A DNA stretch of 18,676 nucleotides from Chloroflexota bacterium (GTDB lineage: Bacteria > Chloroflexota > Dehalococcoidia > Lucifugimonadales > UBA3495). Positions within the stretch are counted from its first letter, which is position 1; the number at the start of each line of letters is the position of its first letter. Made by a program: the position numbers and the translations under genes. The stretch lies in NCBI GenBank assembly GCA_022562335.1, contig JADFPM010000017.1:1-18676 (forward strand), given 5' to 3'. Positions 1 to 7,793 of the stretch are shown here, piece after piece. Below the pieces are notes generated by a model. That model made no database searches, was not told where the DNA came from, and saw only the letters and a list, made by a program, of their open reading frames with translations.

Positions 1-34
1 AGAGGCGGCAGGTGGAAGGGTAGGGGAGCTGTAA
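1..34 (+). CDS. rplO: 50S ribosomal protein L15, C-terminal end (partial)
   Basis: Only the last ten codons and a TAA stop at 32-34 lie in the window. In frame 2 they read EAAGGRVGEL, which matches the usual L15 C-terminus (family memory: ...IEAAGGxVEEL). L15 is a large-subunit protein, and rplO lies directly upstream of secY in most bacterial spc operons. The secY start follows five bases after this stop. The call rests on ten residues plus gene order. Confidence 0.75.
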   Translation, partial: EAAGGRVGEL

Positions 35-39
35 CCGGC

Positions 40-1368
40 ATGATGGCGGCCGAGACCCAGGGAGGGCGGTATCCCCGTTTAGTTCAGGCGGCAATTGACG
101 CTTTTAGCCTGCCGGACCTGCGCGCCAAGATCCTGTTCACGCTGGCGATGCTGGTCATCTACCGGTTTGCCGCCCATATACCCATACCCGGCATCATCCC
201 AGAGCAACTAGACAACCTATTCCGCAATAACGAACTCCTGGGATTTTTAGACCTTTTCAGCGGCGGTGCTCTCCGCCGCATGAGCATCGTGGCCCTTGGG
301 GTCTTTCCATACATCACGGCTTCCATCGTCATTCAGCTCTTGACGCCGGTGATCCCCAGCCTGCAGGAGATGTCCCGGGAAGGGGAGTCGGGCCGCATCA
401 AGATGAACCGCATGGTCCACGGGCTGACCGTCCCCATCGCCGTGGCCCAAGGTTACGGCCAATTGATCCTCCTGCAGCAAAACAATGTCTTGCCCGCGGT
501 GGGGTTCACGGGCGCGGCTTTGTTGCCAACCATGGCGGCCCTATTGTCCATCGTAGCCGGAACCATGTGCCTGGTTTGGCTGGGCGAGCTGATCACGGAA
601 CGGGGCATAGGCAACGGCATCTCGTTGATAATATTCGCGGGCATCGTCGCTGGATTCCCCAACCTGATAACTCAGGGTTTCCTGGACCGGGACAACGTAT
701 TGGGAATCGGGTTCTTCGCCATTTTCGGCGTATTGATCATTGCCCTGATTGTGATGTTCAACGAAGCTCACCGCAGGATCCCGGTCCAATACGGCCGTAG
801 CATATTCCGGGGCGGGCGAATGTACCGTCAGAGCGGGGCGACCTATCTGCCATTGCGAATAAACTCGGCAGGTATGATACCGCTGATATTCGCCTTTTCC
901 ATCGTGATCCTGCCGGGGACCGTAGCCACATACTTCGCCACAAGCACCGGAATATTGGGCGATATGGCCCGTTTCTTCGCCGATCTGTTGGTCCCATCAT
1001 CTCCCCTTTATTGGGTGTTGGTATTCGTGCTCGTAGTCATTTTCACCTTCTTCTACACCCTGGTGGTGTTCAACCAGCAGAACCTGGCCGAGGGGTTGCA
1101 GCGCAACGGAGGGTTTGTTTTAGGCATACGGCCGGGCCGGCCCACCCAAGATTATTTGAACCGGGTGATCGTCCGTATCACCATGGGAGGAGCTCTTTTC
1201 CTGGGGTTCATCTCCATCGTGCCGTATATCGCCTCGCTGGTGACAGGCGTTCAGGCGATATCCCTCAGCAGCACAAGTTTGTTGATCATGGTTGGCGTGG
1301 GTTTGGACACACTGCGTCAATTGGAAGCCCAACTTATGATGAGAAATTACGAGGGGTTCCTGCGGTAG
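40..1368 (+). CDS. secY: Protein translocase subunit SecY
   Basis: SecY is the channel-forming subunit of the SecYEG translocon in the cytoplasmic membrane. It passes unfolded preproteins outward with SecA, or inserts membrane proteins with the ribosome. The 442-residue product has the usual length and about ten hydrophobic segments. Family signatures are visible: RFAAHIPIPGI near residue 45, SGGALRRMSIVALGVFPYI near 75-95, NGISLIIFAGI near 190, and a C-terminal region with RPGRPTQDYL and GLDTLRQLEAQLMMRNYEG. ATG at 40 is preceded by GGGGAG; a second ATG follows at once at 43. Its TAG stop directly abuts the adk ATG, so the two are probably translationally coupled. Confidence 0.97.
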   Translation: MMAAETQGGRYPRLVQAAIDAFSLPDLRAKILFTLAMLVIYRFAAHIPIPGIIPEQLDNLFRNNELLGFLDLFSGGALRRMSIVALGVFPYITASIVIQLLTPVIPSLQEMSREGESGRIKMNRMVHGLTVPIAVAQGYGQLILLQQNNVLPAVGFTGAALLPTMAALLSIVAGTMCLVWLGELITERGIGNGISLIIFAGIVAGFPNLITQGFLDRDNVLGIGFFAIFGVLIIALIVMFNEAHRRIPVQYGRSIFRGGRMYRQSGATYLPLRINSAGMIPLIFAFSIVILPGTVATYFATSTGILGDMARFFADLLVPSSPLYWVLVFVLVVIFTFFYTLVVFNQQNLAEGLQRNGGFVLGIRPGRPTQDYLNRVIVRITMGGALFLGFISIVPYIASLVTGVQAISLSSTSLLIMVGVGLDTLRQLEAQLMMRNYEGFLR

Positions 1369-2070
1369 ATGGCCGAGGGGTTAAGATTGGTCCTCTTTGG
1401 GCCTCCCGGAGCCGGGAAGGGTACCCAGACCAGGCTTCTTTCCGGGCATCTGAAGGCGCAGGCCATCAGTACCGGAGACATTTTCCGAAGCAATCTTGAG
1501 CAAAAGACGCCTCTGGGTTTGAGGGCGTCCGAGTACATGAACCAGGGTATCTTGGTGCCCGATGAGGTGACCATAGACATCGTTTTGGATAAGGTGATGT
1601 CGGTCCACTCGGATGAGGGCTTTATCCTGGATGGATTCCCCCGGAACCCGTTCCAGGCCGGCGCCCTGGAACAAGCCCTGGTATTGCGGTCCCGGCCCCT
1701 GGACCTGGTGATCTTCATCGATGTCCCGGAAGAGGAGTTGGTCAAACGCCTGGGTGGCCGGTTAGTCTGCCGGAACTGTCAGGCCCCCTATACCCTGGCG
1801 GCGGCGGGGCAAACGGAGACCCCTGCCGGCGAACGGGGCAAAGAAAAATGCGGCCAATGCGGCGGAGAGTTGTACCAGAGGGCTGACGACACTCCCATCG
1901 CTGTGACAAAACGCATCGAGGTGTACCACGACCAGACCCTGCCCGTGTTGGATTTTTACCAAGTAAGGGGTCTGTTGGCGAAAGTGGATGGGGCCGACAC
2001 GGTGCAAAATGTATATAACCGGGTATTGAAGGAAATCCAACGGGTTTCCAAGACCAAGGATAGGGAGTAG
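1369..2070 (+). CDS. adk: Adenylate kinase, zinc-LID type
   Basis: Adenylate kinase catalyses ATP + AMP = 2 ADP in the cytoplasm and keeps adenylate pools balanced. The P-loop GPPGAGKGT is at residues 11-19, the AMP-binding segment includes STGDIFR near 35, and LDGFPRN lies near 88. The LID carries four Cys (134, 137, 161 and 164) in a CxxC...CxxC arrangement, which in this family binds structural zinc. At 233 residues it is slightly longer than the common 210-220. The C-terminus is basic (VSKTKDRE). Placement between secY and map is the classic spc-operon order. ATG follows the secY stop with no gap. Confidence 0.97.
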   Translation: MAEGLRLVLFGPPGAGKGTQTRLLSGHLKAQAISTGDIFRSNLEQKTPLGLRASEYMNQGILVPDEVTIDIVLDKVMSVHSDEGFILDGFPRNPFQAGALEQALVLRSRPLDLVIFIDVPEEELVKRLGGRLVCRNCQAPYTLAAAGQTETPAGERGKEKCGQCGGELYQRADDTPIAVTKRIEVYHDQTLPVLDFYQVRGLLAKVDGADTVQNVYNRVLKEIQRVSKTKDRE

Positions 2071-2080
2071 AATATACCAG

Positions 2081-2905
2081 TTGAATCAGGTTCAGAAAAT
2101 AGACACTGCCTCCAATTCGCCGTCCAACTACACCGGCGGCATTACCATCAAGTCTACCCAGGAGCGGGAGGCTATGGCCCGTGCCGGCGCGATAGTGGGC
2201 GCGGTGTTACGTCTGCTGGAACGCGCGGTGGCGCCTGGGATCACCACCAAAGAACTGGATGAGATAGCGTATAAAGAGATCACCCGCCGCGGCGGCAAAC
2301 CAACGTTCAAGGGCTACCGGGGATTCCCCGCCAGCATCTGCGCCTCCGTGAACGACGAGATCGTACACGGCATACCCGGCAAAAAGGTGCTGCGAGAGGG
2401 AGATATAATCAAGATGGACGTGGGCGCCACCCTGGACGGGTTTATCGGCGACGCCGCGATATCAGTGCCGGTGGGGGTGGTCAGTGAGGATGCCCAGCGG
2501 CTGATTGACGACACCCGCCAAAGTCTGCTAGAAGGGATCAAAGCGGCTCAGCCGGGCGGCCGTGTCGGCGACATCGGCGCGGCGGTGCAAGAATACAGCG
2601 AATCTCGTGGCTATGGCGTGGTTCGCGAATACGTGGGTCATGGCGTAGGGCGTTTCCTCCACGAAGACCCACAGGTGCCCAACTGCGGGCAGGCGGGGCG
2701 GGGCCCCCTTCTCCGGGCTGGTATGTGTATCGCCATCGAGCCGATGTTGAACGCCGGCGGCTGGCAGACCCGGATATTGGACGACCAGTGGACGGTGGTC
2801 ACGGCAGACGGAAGTCTATCCGCCCATTTTGAACACACCATCGCCATCGATGAAAATGGCCCGGTGATACTGACAGTGCCAGATGACGGGGAAGACTCCC
2901 GGTAA
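2081..2905 (+). CDS. map: Type I methionine aminopeptidase
   Basis: This metalloenzyme removes the initiator Met from nascent proteins. The metal ligands are all present: Asp113 (KMDVGA), Asp124 (FIGDAA), His187 (GHGVGRFLHEDP), Glu220 (AIEPML) and Glu251 (FEHTI). His96 in VHGIP is the conserved active-site His. The start is a TTG at 2081. The first in-frame ATG, near 2175, would cut into the conserved N-terminal helix around IKSTQERE, so it is too late. The only Shine-Dalgarno match, AGGGAG at the adk stop, lies 13 bases upstream, a rather long spacing. At 274 residues it is about 20 longer than usual, because of a variable N-terminal tail. Confidence 0.95.
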   Translation: MNQVQKIDTASNSPSNYTGGITIKSTQEREAMARAGAIVGAVLRLLERAVAPGITTKELDEIAYKEITRRGGKPTFKGYRGFPASICASVNDEIVHGIPGKKVLREGDIIKMDVGATLDGFIGDAAISVPVGVVSEDAQRLIDDTRQSLLEGIKAAQPGGRVGDIGAAVQEYSESRGYGVVREYVGHGVGRFLHEDPQVPNCGQAGRGPLLRAGMCIAIEPMLNAGGWQTRILDDQWTVVTADGSLSAHFEHTIAIDENGPVILTVPDDGEDSR

Positions 2906-2921
2906 AGAGTCAGGCAAAGCC

Positions 2922-2948
2922 CTCCCTTAGGGGAGTAGGCAACCTAAG
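2922..2948 (+). promoter_or_regulatory. Alternative small hairpins ahead of infA
   Basis: In the 52-base map-infA gap, CTCCC (2922-2926) can pair with GGGAG (2931-2935). Alternatively CTTAGG (2926-2931) can pair with CCTAAG (2943-2948). The two pairings exclude each other and lie directly upstream of the infA ribosome binding site, GAGGGG. This may be a translational control element or the remnant of a dispersed intergenic repeat. No function can be shown from the sequence. Confidence 0.3.
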
Positions 2949-2957
2949 AGGGGTTGA

Positions 2958-3176
2958 ATGGCTAAAAAACAAGCGATCGAAGTCGAAGCAAGCGTAACCG
3001 AGGCATTGCCCAACGGCATGTTCCGCGTGGAATTGCCCAACGACCATCAGGTCTTGGCCCATATCTCTGGAAAGATCCGGATGCACTTCATTCGGGTGCT
3101 TCCTGGGGACCGGGTGTTGGTGGAATTGTCTCCCTACGACCTGACCAGAGGCCGTATCACCTACCGGTTCAAGTAA
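2958..3176 (+). CDS. infA: Translation initiation factor IF-1
   Basis: IF-1 is a small OB-fold protein that binds the A site of the 30S subunit during initiation. The 72-residue product matches the family length and carries typical segments: LPNGMFRVELPNDHQVLAHISGK near 17-39, IRMHFIRVLPGDRVLVELSPYDL, and the C-terminal RGRITYRFK. A GAGGGG Shine-Dalgarno lies about seven bases before the ATG. It sits between map and rpmJ, as in most bacterial spc/alpha clusters. Confidence 0.97.
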   Translation: MAKKQAIEVEASVTEALPNGMFRVELPNDHQVLAHISGKIRMHFIRVLPGDRVLVELSPYDLTRGRITYRFK

Positions 3177-3216
3177 CCGCCGAAAACTCAAACCCGGAAC
3201 AAATGGAACAAATGGA

Positions 3217-3330
3217 ATGAAAGTCTCAGCATCGGTAAAACCAAGATGCGACAAATGCCGTGTCATCCGGCGTAAGGGAGTGGTCAGAATCATCTGCTCC
3301 AATCCCCGCCATGCCCAACGGCAGGGCTAG
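3217..3330 (+). CDS. rpmJ: 50S ribosomal protein L36
   Basis: This 37-codon gene starts MKVSASVKPRC and ends RHAQRQG. It has the zinc-binding pattern Cys11, Cys14, Cys27 and His32 of the C+ type L36, which is a zinc-containing protein of the large subunit. Length and position (between infA and rpsM) are canonical. Upstream there is a short tandem repeat of AAATGGAA in the 40-base gap and no strong Shine-Dalgarno. Confidence 0.95.
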   Translation: MKVSASVKPRCDKCRVIRRKGVVRIICSNPRHAQRQG

Positions 3331-3369
3331 CATCGGGCACAATATGACTTCCAGATCGGGAGGCAAAAC

Positions 3370-3762
3370 TTGGTTCGTATAGCAGGCGTTGACGTACCCG
3401 ACCGGAAAAGGGCCCACGTGGCCCTCCGGAGTATCTATGGTATTGGCCCCAAGATGGCCGTGGAGATTTTAGTCAAAGCCCAGATTGATGCGGATTTTCC
3501 GCCCAGGATGAACGAGCTCACCGAGGAGCAAGTGGACCGGATTCGGGAGATCGTGGACCGCGACTACAACGCTGAAGGCGACCTGAGACGGGAAGTCGGC
3601 CAAAATATTCGCCGCCTCATCGAAATCGGCGCTTACCGGGGACTGCGTCACCGGCGGGGCTTGCCGGTGAACGGGCAACGCACCCGCACCAACGCGCGGA
3701 CCCGCAAGGGACCCCGCCGCACCGTAGCCGGACGTGGCAGGCGCACCGGCGGCAAGAAGTAG
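3370..3762 (+). CDS. rpsM: 30S ribosomal protein S13
   Basis: S13 sits in the head of the small subunit and contacts the large subunit and P-site tRNA. The product opens VRIAGVDVPDRKR and contains YGIGPKMAVEIL near 23-34, followed by the conserved basic C-terminal half with YRGLRHRRGLPVNGQRTRTN and ARTRKGPRRT. The start is TTG at 3370, chosen because GGGAGG lies six bases upstream and the next residues align with the family N-terminus (M-A/V-R-I-A-G). At 130 residues it is slightly longer than the usual 118-126, with a Gly/Arg/Lys-rich tail. Confidence 0.96.
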   Translation: MVRIAGVDVPDRKRAHVALRSIYGIGPKMAVEILVKAQIDADFPPRMNELTEEQVDRIREIVDRDYNAEGDLRREVGQNIRRLIEIGAYRGLRHRRGLPVNGQRTRTNARTRKGPRRTVAGRGRRTGGKK

Positions 3763-3830
3763 CCGTCAAGATCGTTTACCGGCACGACGATACCAACGAT
3801 GTCCAAATCGTAGATAGGTGAGATTCATAT

Positions 3831-4214
3831 ATGGCTAGGCCAAGATCGAGAAGGCGGGAACGCCGCACCGTGCCCCAGGGCAAGGCATATATCTACTCGA
3901 CTTTTAACAATACGTTGATCAGCCTTACCGACCCGCAAGGCAACGTCATCTCCTTTGCCAGCGCGGGCACTGTGGGTTTCAAGGGCTCCCGCAAGGGGAC
4001 GGCTTTCGCCGCCCAACGCGCCGCTGAGCAGGCGGCCCGCAGAGGTATGGACCAGGGCCTGAGGCACATCGATGTGTTGATCAAAGGCCCCGGCGCGGGC
4101 AGGGAGGCGGCCATACGGTCGTTGCAGGGCGCCGGATTGGTGGTCACCAGCATCAGAGACGTAACGCCCATCCCCCACAACGGATGCCGGCCGCCTAAAA
4201 GAAGAAGGGTTTAG
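3831..4214 (+). CDS. rpsK: 30S ribosomal protein S11
   Basis: S11 lies on the platform of the small subunit near the mRNA exit. The 127-residue product shows STFNNTLISLTDPQGNVISFASAG near 23-46, GFKGSRKGTAFAAQ, and the conserved C-terminus VTPIPHNGCRPPKRRRV. A TAGGTGAG Shine-Dalgarno sits about eight bases before the ATG. It lies in the standard rpsM-rpsK-rpsD-rpoA order. The 68-base gap from rpsM is the largest in this part of the operon and shows no clear structure. Confidence 0.97.
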   Translation: MARPRSRRRERRTVPQGKAYIYSTFNNTLISLTDPQGNVISFASAGTVGFKGSRKGTAFAAQRAAEQAARRGMDQGLRHIDVLIKGPGAGREAAIRSLQGAGLVVTSIRDVTPIPHNGCRPPKRRRV

Positions 4215-4226
4215 AGAAAAGCATAT

Positions 4227-4853
4227 ATGGGTAGATACACGGGACCATCCTGTCGTTTATGCCGGCGCGCCGGCGAAAAACTGTTCCTGAAAGGGGACCG
4301 GTGCTTCACCCCCAGGTGCGCGGTGGAAAAACGGCGTAACCCCCCGGGCAACGTCAGCCGCCGCCGCCGCCGGCCTTCGGACTACGGCGTGCACCTGCTG
4401 GAAAAACAGAAGGCCAAATACATATACGGAGTACTGGAAAGCCAGTTCCGCCGATATATGACCGATGCCTTCAACGCACCCGGGATCACGGGACTTAACC
4501 TGCTCCGTACCCTGGAGCGGCGCTTGGACAACGTGATATTCCTGTTGGGGTTTGCCGATTCCCGGAAGCAGGCGCGGCAGATGGTCACGCACGGCCACTT
4601 TAAGATCAACGGCGTGAAGACCGATATACCCTCCTACCTGGTGACGGAGGGTAATCAGATCGCGTGGAAGGAAACGGATAAAGAGACCGATTACTTCAAA
4701 GACCGGACCGCCGGCTTACCCAAGAAGCCGGTGCCGGCGTGGCTGATGCTGGACACCACCGATATGTCCGGCCAGGTTGTGTCGATGCCCGCTGACGAAG
4801 ATCTGAAGCAGACCATCGAGTCGCGCCTGATCGTAGAATTTTATTCGAGGTAG
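4227..4853 (+). CDS. rpsD: 30S ribosomal protein S4, zinc-binding form
   Basis: S4 nucleates 30S assembly on the 16S 5' domain, and in many bacteria it represses its own operon. The N-terminus has Cys9, Cys12, Cys26 and Cys31 (CRLC...CFTPRC), the zinc-binding C+ form. The S4 RNA-binding domain follows, with LERRLDNVIFLLGFADSRKQARQ near 92-114 and GHFKINGVKTDIPSYLV, then the family C-terminus IESRLIVEFYSR. At 208 residues it is of usual size. Having rpsD inside the alpha operon is a common but not universal arrangement. Confidence 0.97.
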   Translation: MGRYTGPSCRLCRRAGEKLFLKGDRCFTPRCAVEKRRNPPGNVSRRRRRPSDYGVHLLEKQKAKYIYGVLESQFRRYMTDAFNAPGITGLNLLRTLERRLDNVIFLLGFADSRKQARQMVTHGHFKINGVKTDIPSYLVTEGNQIAWKETDKETDYFKDRTAGLPKKPVPAWLMLDTTDMSGQVVSMPADEDLKQTIESRLIVEFYSR

Positions 4854-4860
4854 TAAGGAT

Positions 4861-6033
4861 ATGCTGGAAACTTTCATACTACCCGCCGGCCCGGATGAGG
4901 GAGTCGTTGAAACCCCTAAACCGGAAGTCCAGGTGCTCGAAACCGACGATACCTACGGCAGGGTCGCCGTCGAGCCGCTGAAGCGGGGCTTTGGTCTCAC
5001 CATCGGAAATCCCTTGCGCCGCATCTTGCTGAGCTCCACCAACGGCAGCGCCGTCACCTGGGTGAAGATCGAGGATGTGGTCCACGAATATACGGCCATC
5101 CCCGGCGTTAAAGAAGAGGTGATGGAGCTTCTGCTGAATATCAAGCGCATTCGGATCCGGTCCCAATCAGACCGCTCCGGCAAGATGCGCTTGGAGGTCA
5201 CCGGAGAAGGTCTGGTTTGCGCCGGCGACATCTCCACCTCCAGCGATTTCGAGATAGTCAATCCGGACTTGCACCTGGCCACCCTTGACGGTCCCGACGC
5301 CCGGCTGTTCATCGAGTTCAACGTGGAACAGGGTGTCGGCTACAAGCAGGCCGTCCAGAGTGACATGTCCGACACAACGCCGGTGGGCGTGTTGCCCGTG
5401 GACGCGATCTTTAGCCCCGTGACCAAGGTCAACTTCAACGTGGAGAGGACCCGGGTCGGCCAGGTCACCGACTACGAGCGATTGGTCCTGGAAGTATGGA
5501 CCGACGGCACCATCAAGCCGGTGGACGCCGTCCGGGAAGCAGCCGACAACCTGGTTAACCACTTCTTTCTTTTCAGTAACCTGAACAAGGTCATCGAGCC
5601 GGGCGTCGACCGCTCTTCTTTGGTGGTGTCTCCGGAGATATTCCAGACTCCCATCGACCGGCTGGATTTGTCGCCCCGGACCCTGAATTGCCTGAAACGC
5701 GCCCACATCACCAAGGTGGGCGAGGTGTTGGAGATGGCCGACGAGGACCTGCTCAAGATACGGAATTTCGGCGAGAAATCCCTGACCGAACTTCGGGAGA
5801 AGCTGGCCGAGCGGGGCATCGGCGCCCAGCCTGAGGACGATGCCAGCCTGGACGAGGCTGTTGCCGATACCGATTCAGATGCCGACGGCGGAGCCCTGTC
5901 GGCTGAGGAGATCAAAGACCTGTTGGGCGCCGGTGATGCCACGGAGTCAACGTCGGACCTGCCCGAAGACGCCGCGGATTTGAGTATGGAAGACGAACAA
6001 GACGACGACAGCGGCGACGAGGAAGACCAATAA
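4861..6033 (+). CDS. rpoA: RNA polymerase alpha subunit with long acidic tail
   Basis: Alpha dimerises to scaffold RNA polymerase assembly, and its C-terminal domain binds UP elements and activators. The N-terminal domain includes LKRGFGLTIGNPLRRILLSS near 40-59 and IPGVKEEVMELLLNIK. The C-terminal domain spans about 255-320, with IDRLDLSPRTLNCLKRAHI and IRNFGEKSLTELREKL. After it comes a tail of roughly 68 residues in which about 28 are Asp or Glu and one is Lys, ending in DDDSGDEEDQ. This makes the protein 390 residues against the usual 310-330. ATG at 4861 is served by GAGG at the rpsD stop. The TAA is one base before the rplQ ATG. Confidence 0.97.
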   Translation: MLETFILPAGPDEGVVETPKPEVQVLETDDTYGRVAVEPLKRGFGLTIGNPLRRILLSSTNGSAVTWVKIEDVVHEYTAIPGVKEEVMELLLNIKRIRIRSQSDRSGKMRLEVTGEGLVCAGDISTSSDFEIVNPDLHLATLDGPDARLFIEFNVEQGVGYKQAVQSDMSDTTPVGVLPVDAIFSPVTKVNFNVERTRVGQVTDYERLVLEVWTDGTIKPVDAVREAADNLVNHFFLFSNLNKVIEPGVDRSSLVVSPEIFQTPIDRLDLSPRTLNCLKRAHITKVGEVLEMADEDLLKIRNFGEKSLTELREKLAERGIGAQPEDDASLDEAVADTDSDADGGALSAEEIKDLLGAGDATESTSDLPEDAADLSMEDEQDDDSGDEEDQ

Positions 6034-6034
6034 C

Positions 6035-6388
6035 ATGGCCTCCCACCACGTCAAAGGTAGAAAGTTAAGCCGGTACAAGGACCAACGCACCGCCCTGCTT
6101 CGGGGATTGGTGGCCGAATTGATTCGCCATGACCGCATAACCACCACGCTGGCCAAAGCCAAGGAAACCCGGGTGGTGGCGGAAAAGCTCATTACCCACG
6201 GCAAGAAAGGCACGGTGCACCACCGCCGGTTGGCCATGGCGCAGATGCCGGATAAACACGTGGTTAAAAAAGTTTTCGACGACTTGGCTCCCAAGTACCA
6301 AGACCGGGCCGGCGGTTATACCCGAATACTCAAGCTGGGCAGGCGCCAGGGTGACGGTGCCTACATGGCTTTGATAGAACTGGTCTAA
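6035..6388 (+). CDS. rplQ: 50S ribosomal protein L17
   Basis: L17 is a large-subunit protein near the exit tunnel. The 117-residue product begins MASHHVKGRKLSRYKDQRTA and contains LIRHDRITTTLAKAKETR near 29-46. It ends with GGYTRILKLGRRQGDGAYMALIELV-like L17 features, so both ends match the family. The ATG sits one base after the rpoA stop, and GAGGAAG at the end of rpoA can serve as ribosome binding site. It is the usual partner of rpoA. Confidence 0.97.
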   Translation: MASHHVKGRKLSRYKDQRTALLRGLVAELIRHDRITTTLAKAKETRVVAEKLITHGKKGTVHHRRLAMAQMPDKHVVKKVFDDLAPKYQDRAGGYTRILKLGRRQGDGAYMALIELV

Positions 6389-6412
6389 CCGGATTCAACC
6401 CGGCCTCACACC

Positions 6413-7339
6413 ATGCAGTCAGCAAATCCCTCCATATTAGGCAAATCCGAAGTAAACCCCAACGAGTCCCCACGCGAACCTGTAGAGGGAGAGGCCCGCA
6501 GGTTGGCCCTGGTGGTGGAATACGACGGGGCTGGTTACGCCGGTTTCCAACTGCAAAAGGGGCAGCCCACCATTCAAGGAGAGATTGAGACTGCCCTGAA
6601 ACGCTTCACCGGTGAATCCATCCGGATACGCGGCGCCAGCAGGACGGATGCCGGGGCCCACGCCCAAGGCCAGGTGGTGGATTTCCTTACCAGCAGCCCA
6701 CGCCGGTTGGACCTGTTTCCCAGGGGCCTTAACTATTACCTGCCCAAGGATATACAGATCCAGGCCGCCCATCACATGGCCGGTGAATTTCATTCCCGTA
6801 AGCATGCCTCGGCAAGGACTTACCGGTATAATGTCCTCAACCGCCCATGCCCTTCCCCTCTGGCCAGGAATAGATGGTTTTGGGTCAAGGGTGATTTGAA
6901 CGTGGAGCGCATGGCCTCGGCCGCCCAAAGCCTGGTGGGCAAGCACGATTTTAGGCCTTTGTCGCCGGGCTTTCCTCCCGAGAAATCGGCGGACCGGCGG
7001 GTCACCCGGTGGGATGTCTGGCGAGAGGACGAGGCTGTCATATTCGAATGCGAGGCCAATGGATTCCTCAAACATCAGATCCGGCGGGCCAACGGGCTGC
7101 TGCTGGCGGTGGGCAAAGGCCGCTGGCCGGCCAGCGTGGTGGCCGACGTGTTGACCGGCAAATGTGATGAAGAGGTTGGTTGGGATTCGATTCCGGCCCA
7201 CGGTCTATGCCTAATGAAAGTCACTTATCCGGACTTCCTTTCCATGGAATACTCGACGGAATATACGACGGAATCGTCGGCGGAGTATTCGAACGATGGC
7301 GGGTCCGGACACGGAGTTGATCGGAATGAAGAGAACTAG
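6413..7339 (+). CDS. truA: tRNA pseudouridine(38-40) synthase TruA
   Basis: TruA converts uridines 38-40 of the tRNA anticodon stem to pseudouridine. The catalytic Asp79 is in GASRTDAGAHAQGQ. Other signatures are VVEYDGAGYAGFQ at 34-46, ARTYRYNV, and FLKHQIRRANGLLLAVGKG. The product is 308 residues against about 245-270 for the family. The extra length is an N-terminal stretch of about 30 residues and a Ser/Glu/Tyr-rich C-terminal tail (EYSTEYTTESSAEYS) encoded by a hairpin-forming DNA segment. The ATG at 6413 lacks a Shine-Dalgarno. A TTG at 6503, with GGGAG upstream, would give a product starting at the conserved region and is a real alternative. The 3' end overlaps rplM by 14 bases. Confidence 0.93.
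   Translation: MQSANPSILGKSEVNPNESPREPVEGEARRLALVVEYDGAGYAGFQLQKGQPTIQGEIETALKRFTGESIRIRGASRTDAGAHAQGQVVDFLTSSPRRLDLFPRGLNYYLPKDIQIQAAHHMAGEFHSRKHASARTYRYNVLNRPCPSPLARNRWFWVKGDLNVERMASAAQSLVGKHDFRPLSPGFPPEKSADRRVTRWDVWREDEAVIFECEANGFLKHQIRRANGLLLAVGKGRWPASVVADVLTGKCDEEVGWDSIPAHGLCLMKVTYPDFLSMEYSTEYTTESSAEYSNDGGSGHGVDRNEEN
7247..7290 (+). promoter_or_regulatory. Nested hairpin at the end of truA, before rplM
   Basis: GAATACTC (7247-7254) and GAGTATTC (7283-7290) form a perfect 8-bp inverted repeat. Inside it, CGACG (7266-7270) and CGTCG (7275-7279) form a 5-bp stem with a GAAT loop. The element ends 35 bases before the rplM ATG. It encodes the low-complexity truA tail, which hints that the RNA or DNA structure is what is kept. 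L13 leaders are known to regulate rplM-rpsI in other bacteria; that this is one is inference. Confidence 0.45.
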
Positions 7340-7784
7340 CACCTATTTCGCCAAGCCCGGCGAAGTGCCCGCCAATTGGCGGGTGATAGACGTGGAAGGA
7401 GAGATATTGGGCCGGATCGCCGCCCATATTTCCATGGTCCTTCAGGGTAAAGACAAGCCCACTTACACCCCCCATACCCTCACCGGTGATTTCGTGGTGG
7501 TGTTGAATGCCGCCAAGATCAAAGTCACCGGCAAGAAACCTGAACAAAAGATGTATTACCGCCACAGCGGTTACGTCGGCAATCTGAAGTCCACCACCCT
7601 TCGGGTGATGATGGAAAACCACCCGGAAAGGGTCATCCAGTTGGCCGTGAAAGGCATGTTGCCCAGGAACAATCTGGGGCGGCAAATGCTGACGCGGTTG
7701 AAGATTTACGCTGGGGACCAGCATCCCCATGAAGCCCAGGTCAAAGGCGCGGAAAATCGGCTGAATACAGCAGATAAAGGGTAG
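7326..7784 (+). CDS. rplM: 50S ribosomal protein L13
   Basis: L13 is an early-assembly large-subunit protein. The product begins MKRTSTYFAKPGEVPANWRV, followed by IDVEGEILGRIAAHIS, DFVVVLNAAKIKVTGKK near 50-66, YYRHSGYVG, and the C-terminal AVKGMLPRNNLGRQML. It is 152 residues. I chose the ATG at 7326 rather than the in-frame ATG at 7296, because the family starts just before Y-x-A-K-P-G-E and because GGAG lies about nine bases upstream. The start overlaps the truA end, so translation is probably coupled. It forms the usual pair with rpsI. Confidence 0.96.
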   Translation: MKRTSTYFAKPGEVPANWRVIDVEGEILGRIAAHISMVLQGKDKPTYTPHTLTGDFVVVLNAAKIKVTGKKPEQKMYYRHSGYVGNLKSTTLRVMMENHPERVIQLAVKGMLPRNNLGRQMLTRLKIYAGDQHPHEAQVKGAENRLNTADKG

Positions 7785-7793
7785 GTATATCGC

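Noticed and set aside
7296..7325. Upstream ATG start for rplM
   Set aside because: It would add ten residues not seen in L13 and sits inside the truA tail. ATG 7326 has a better ribosome site and matches the family N-terminus.
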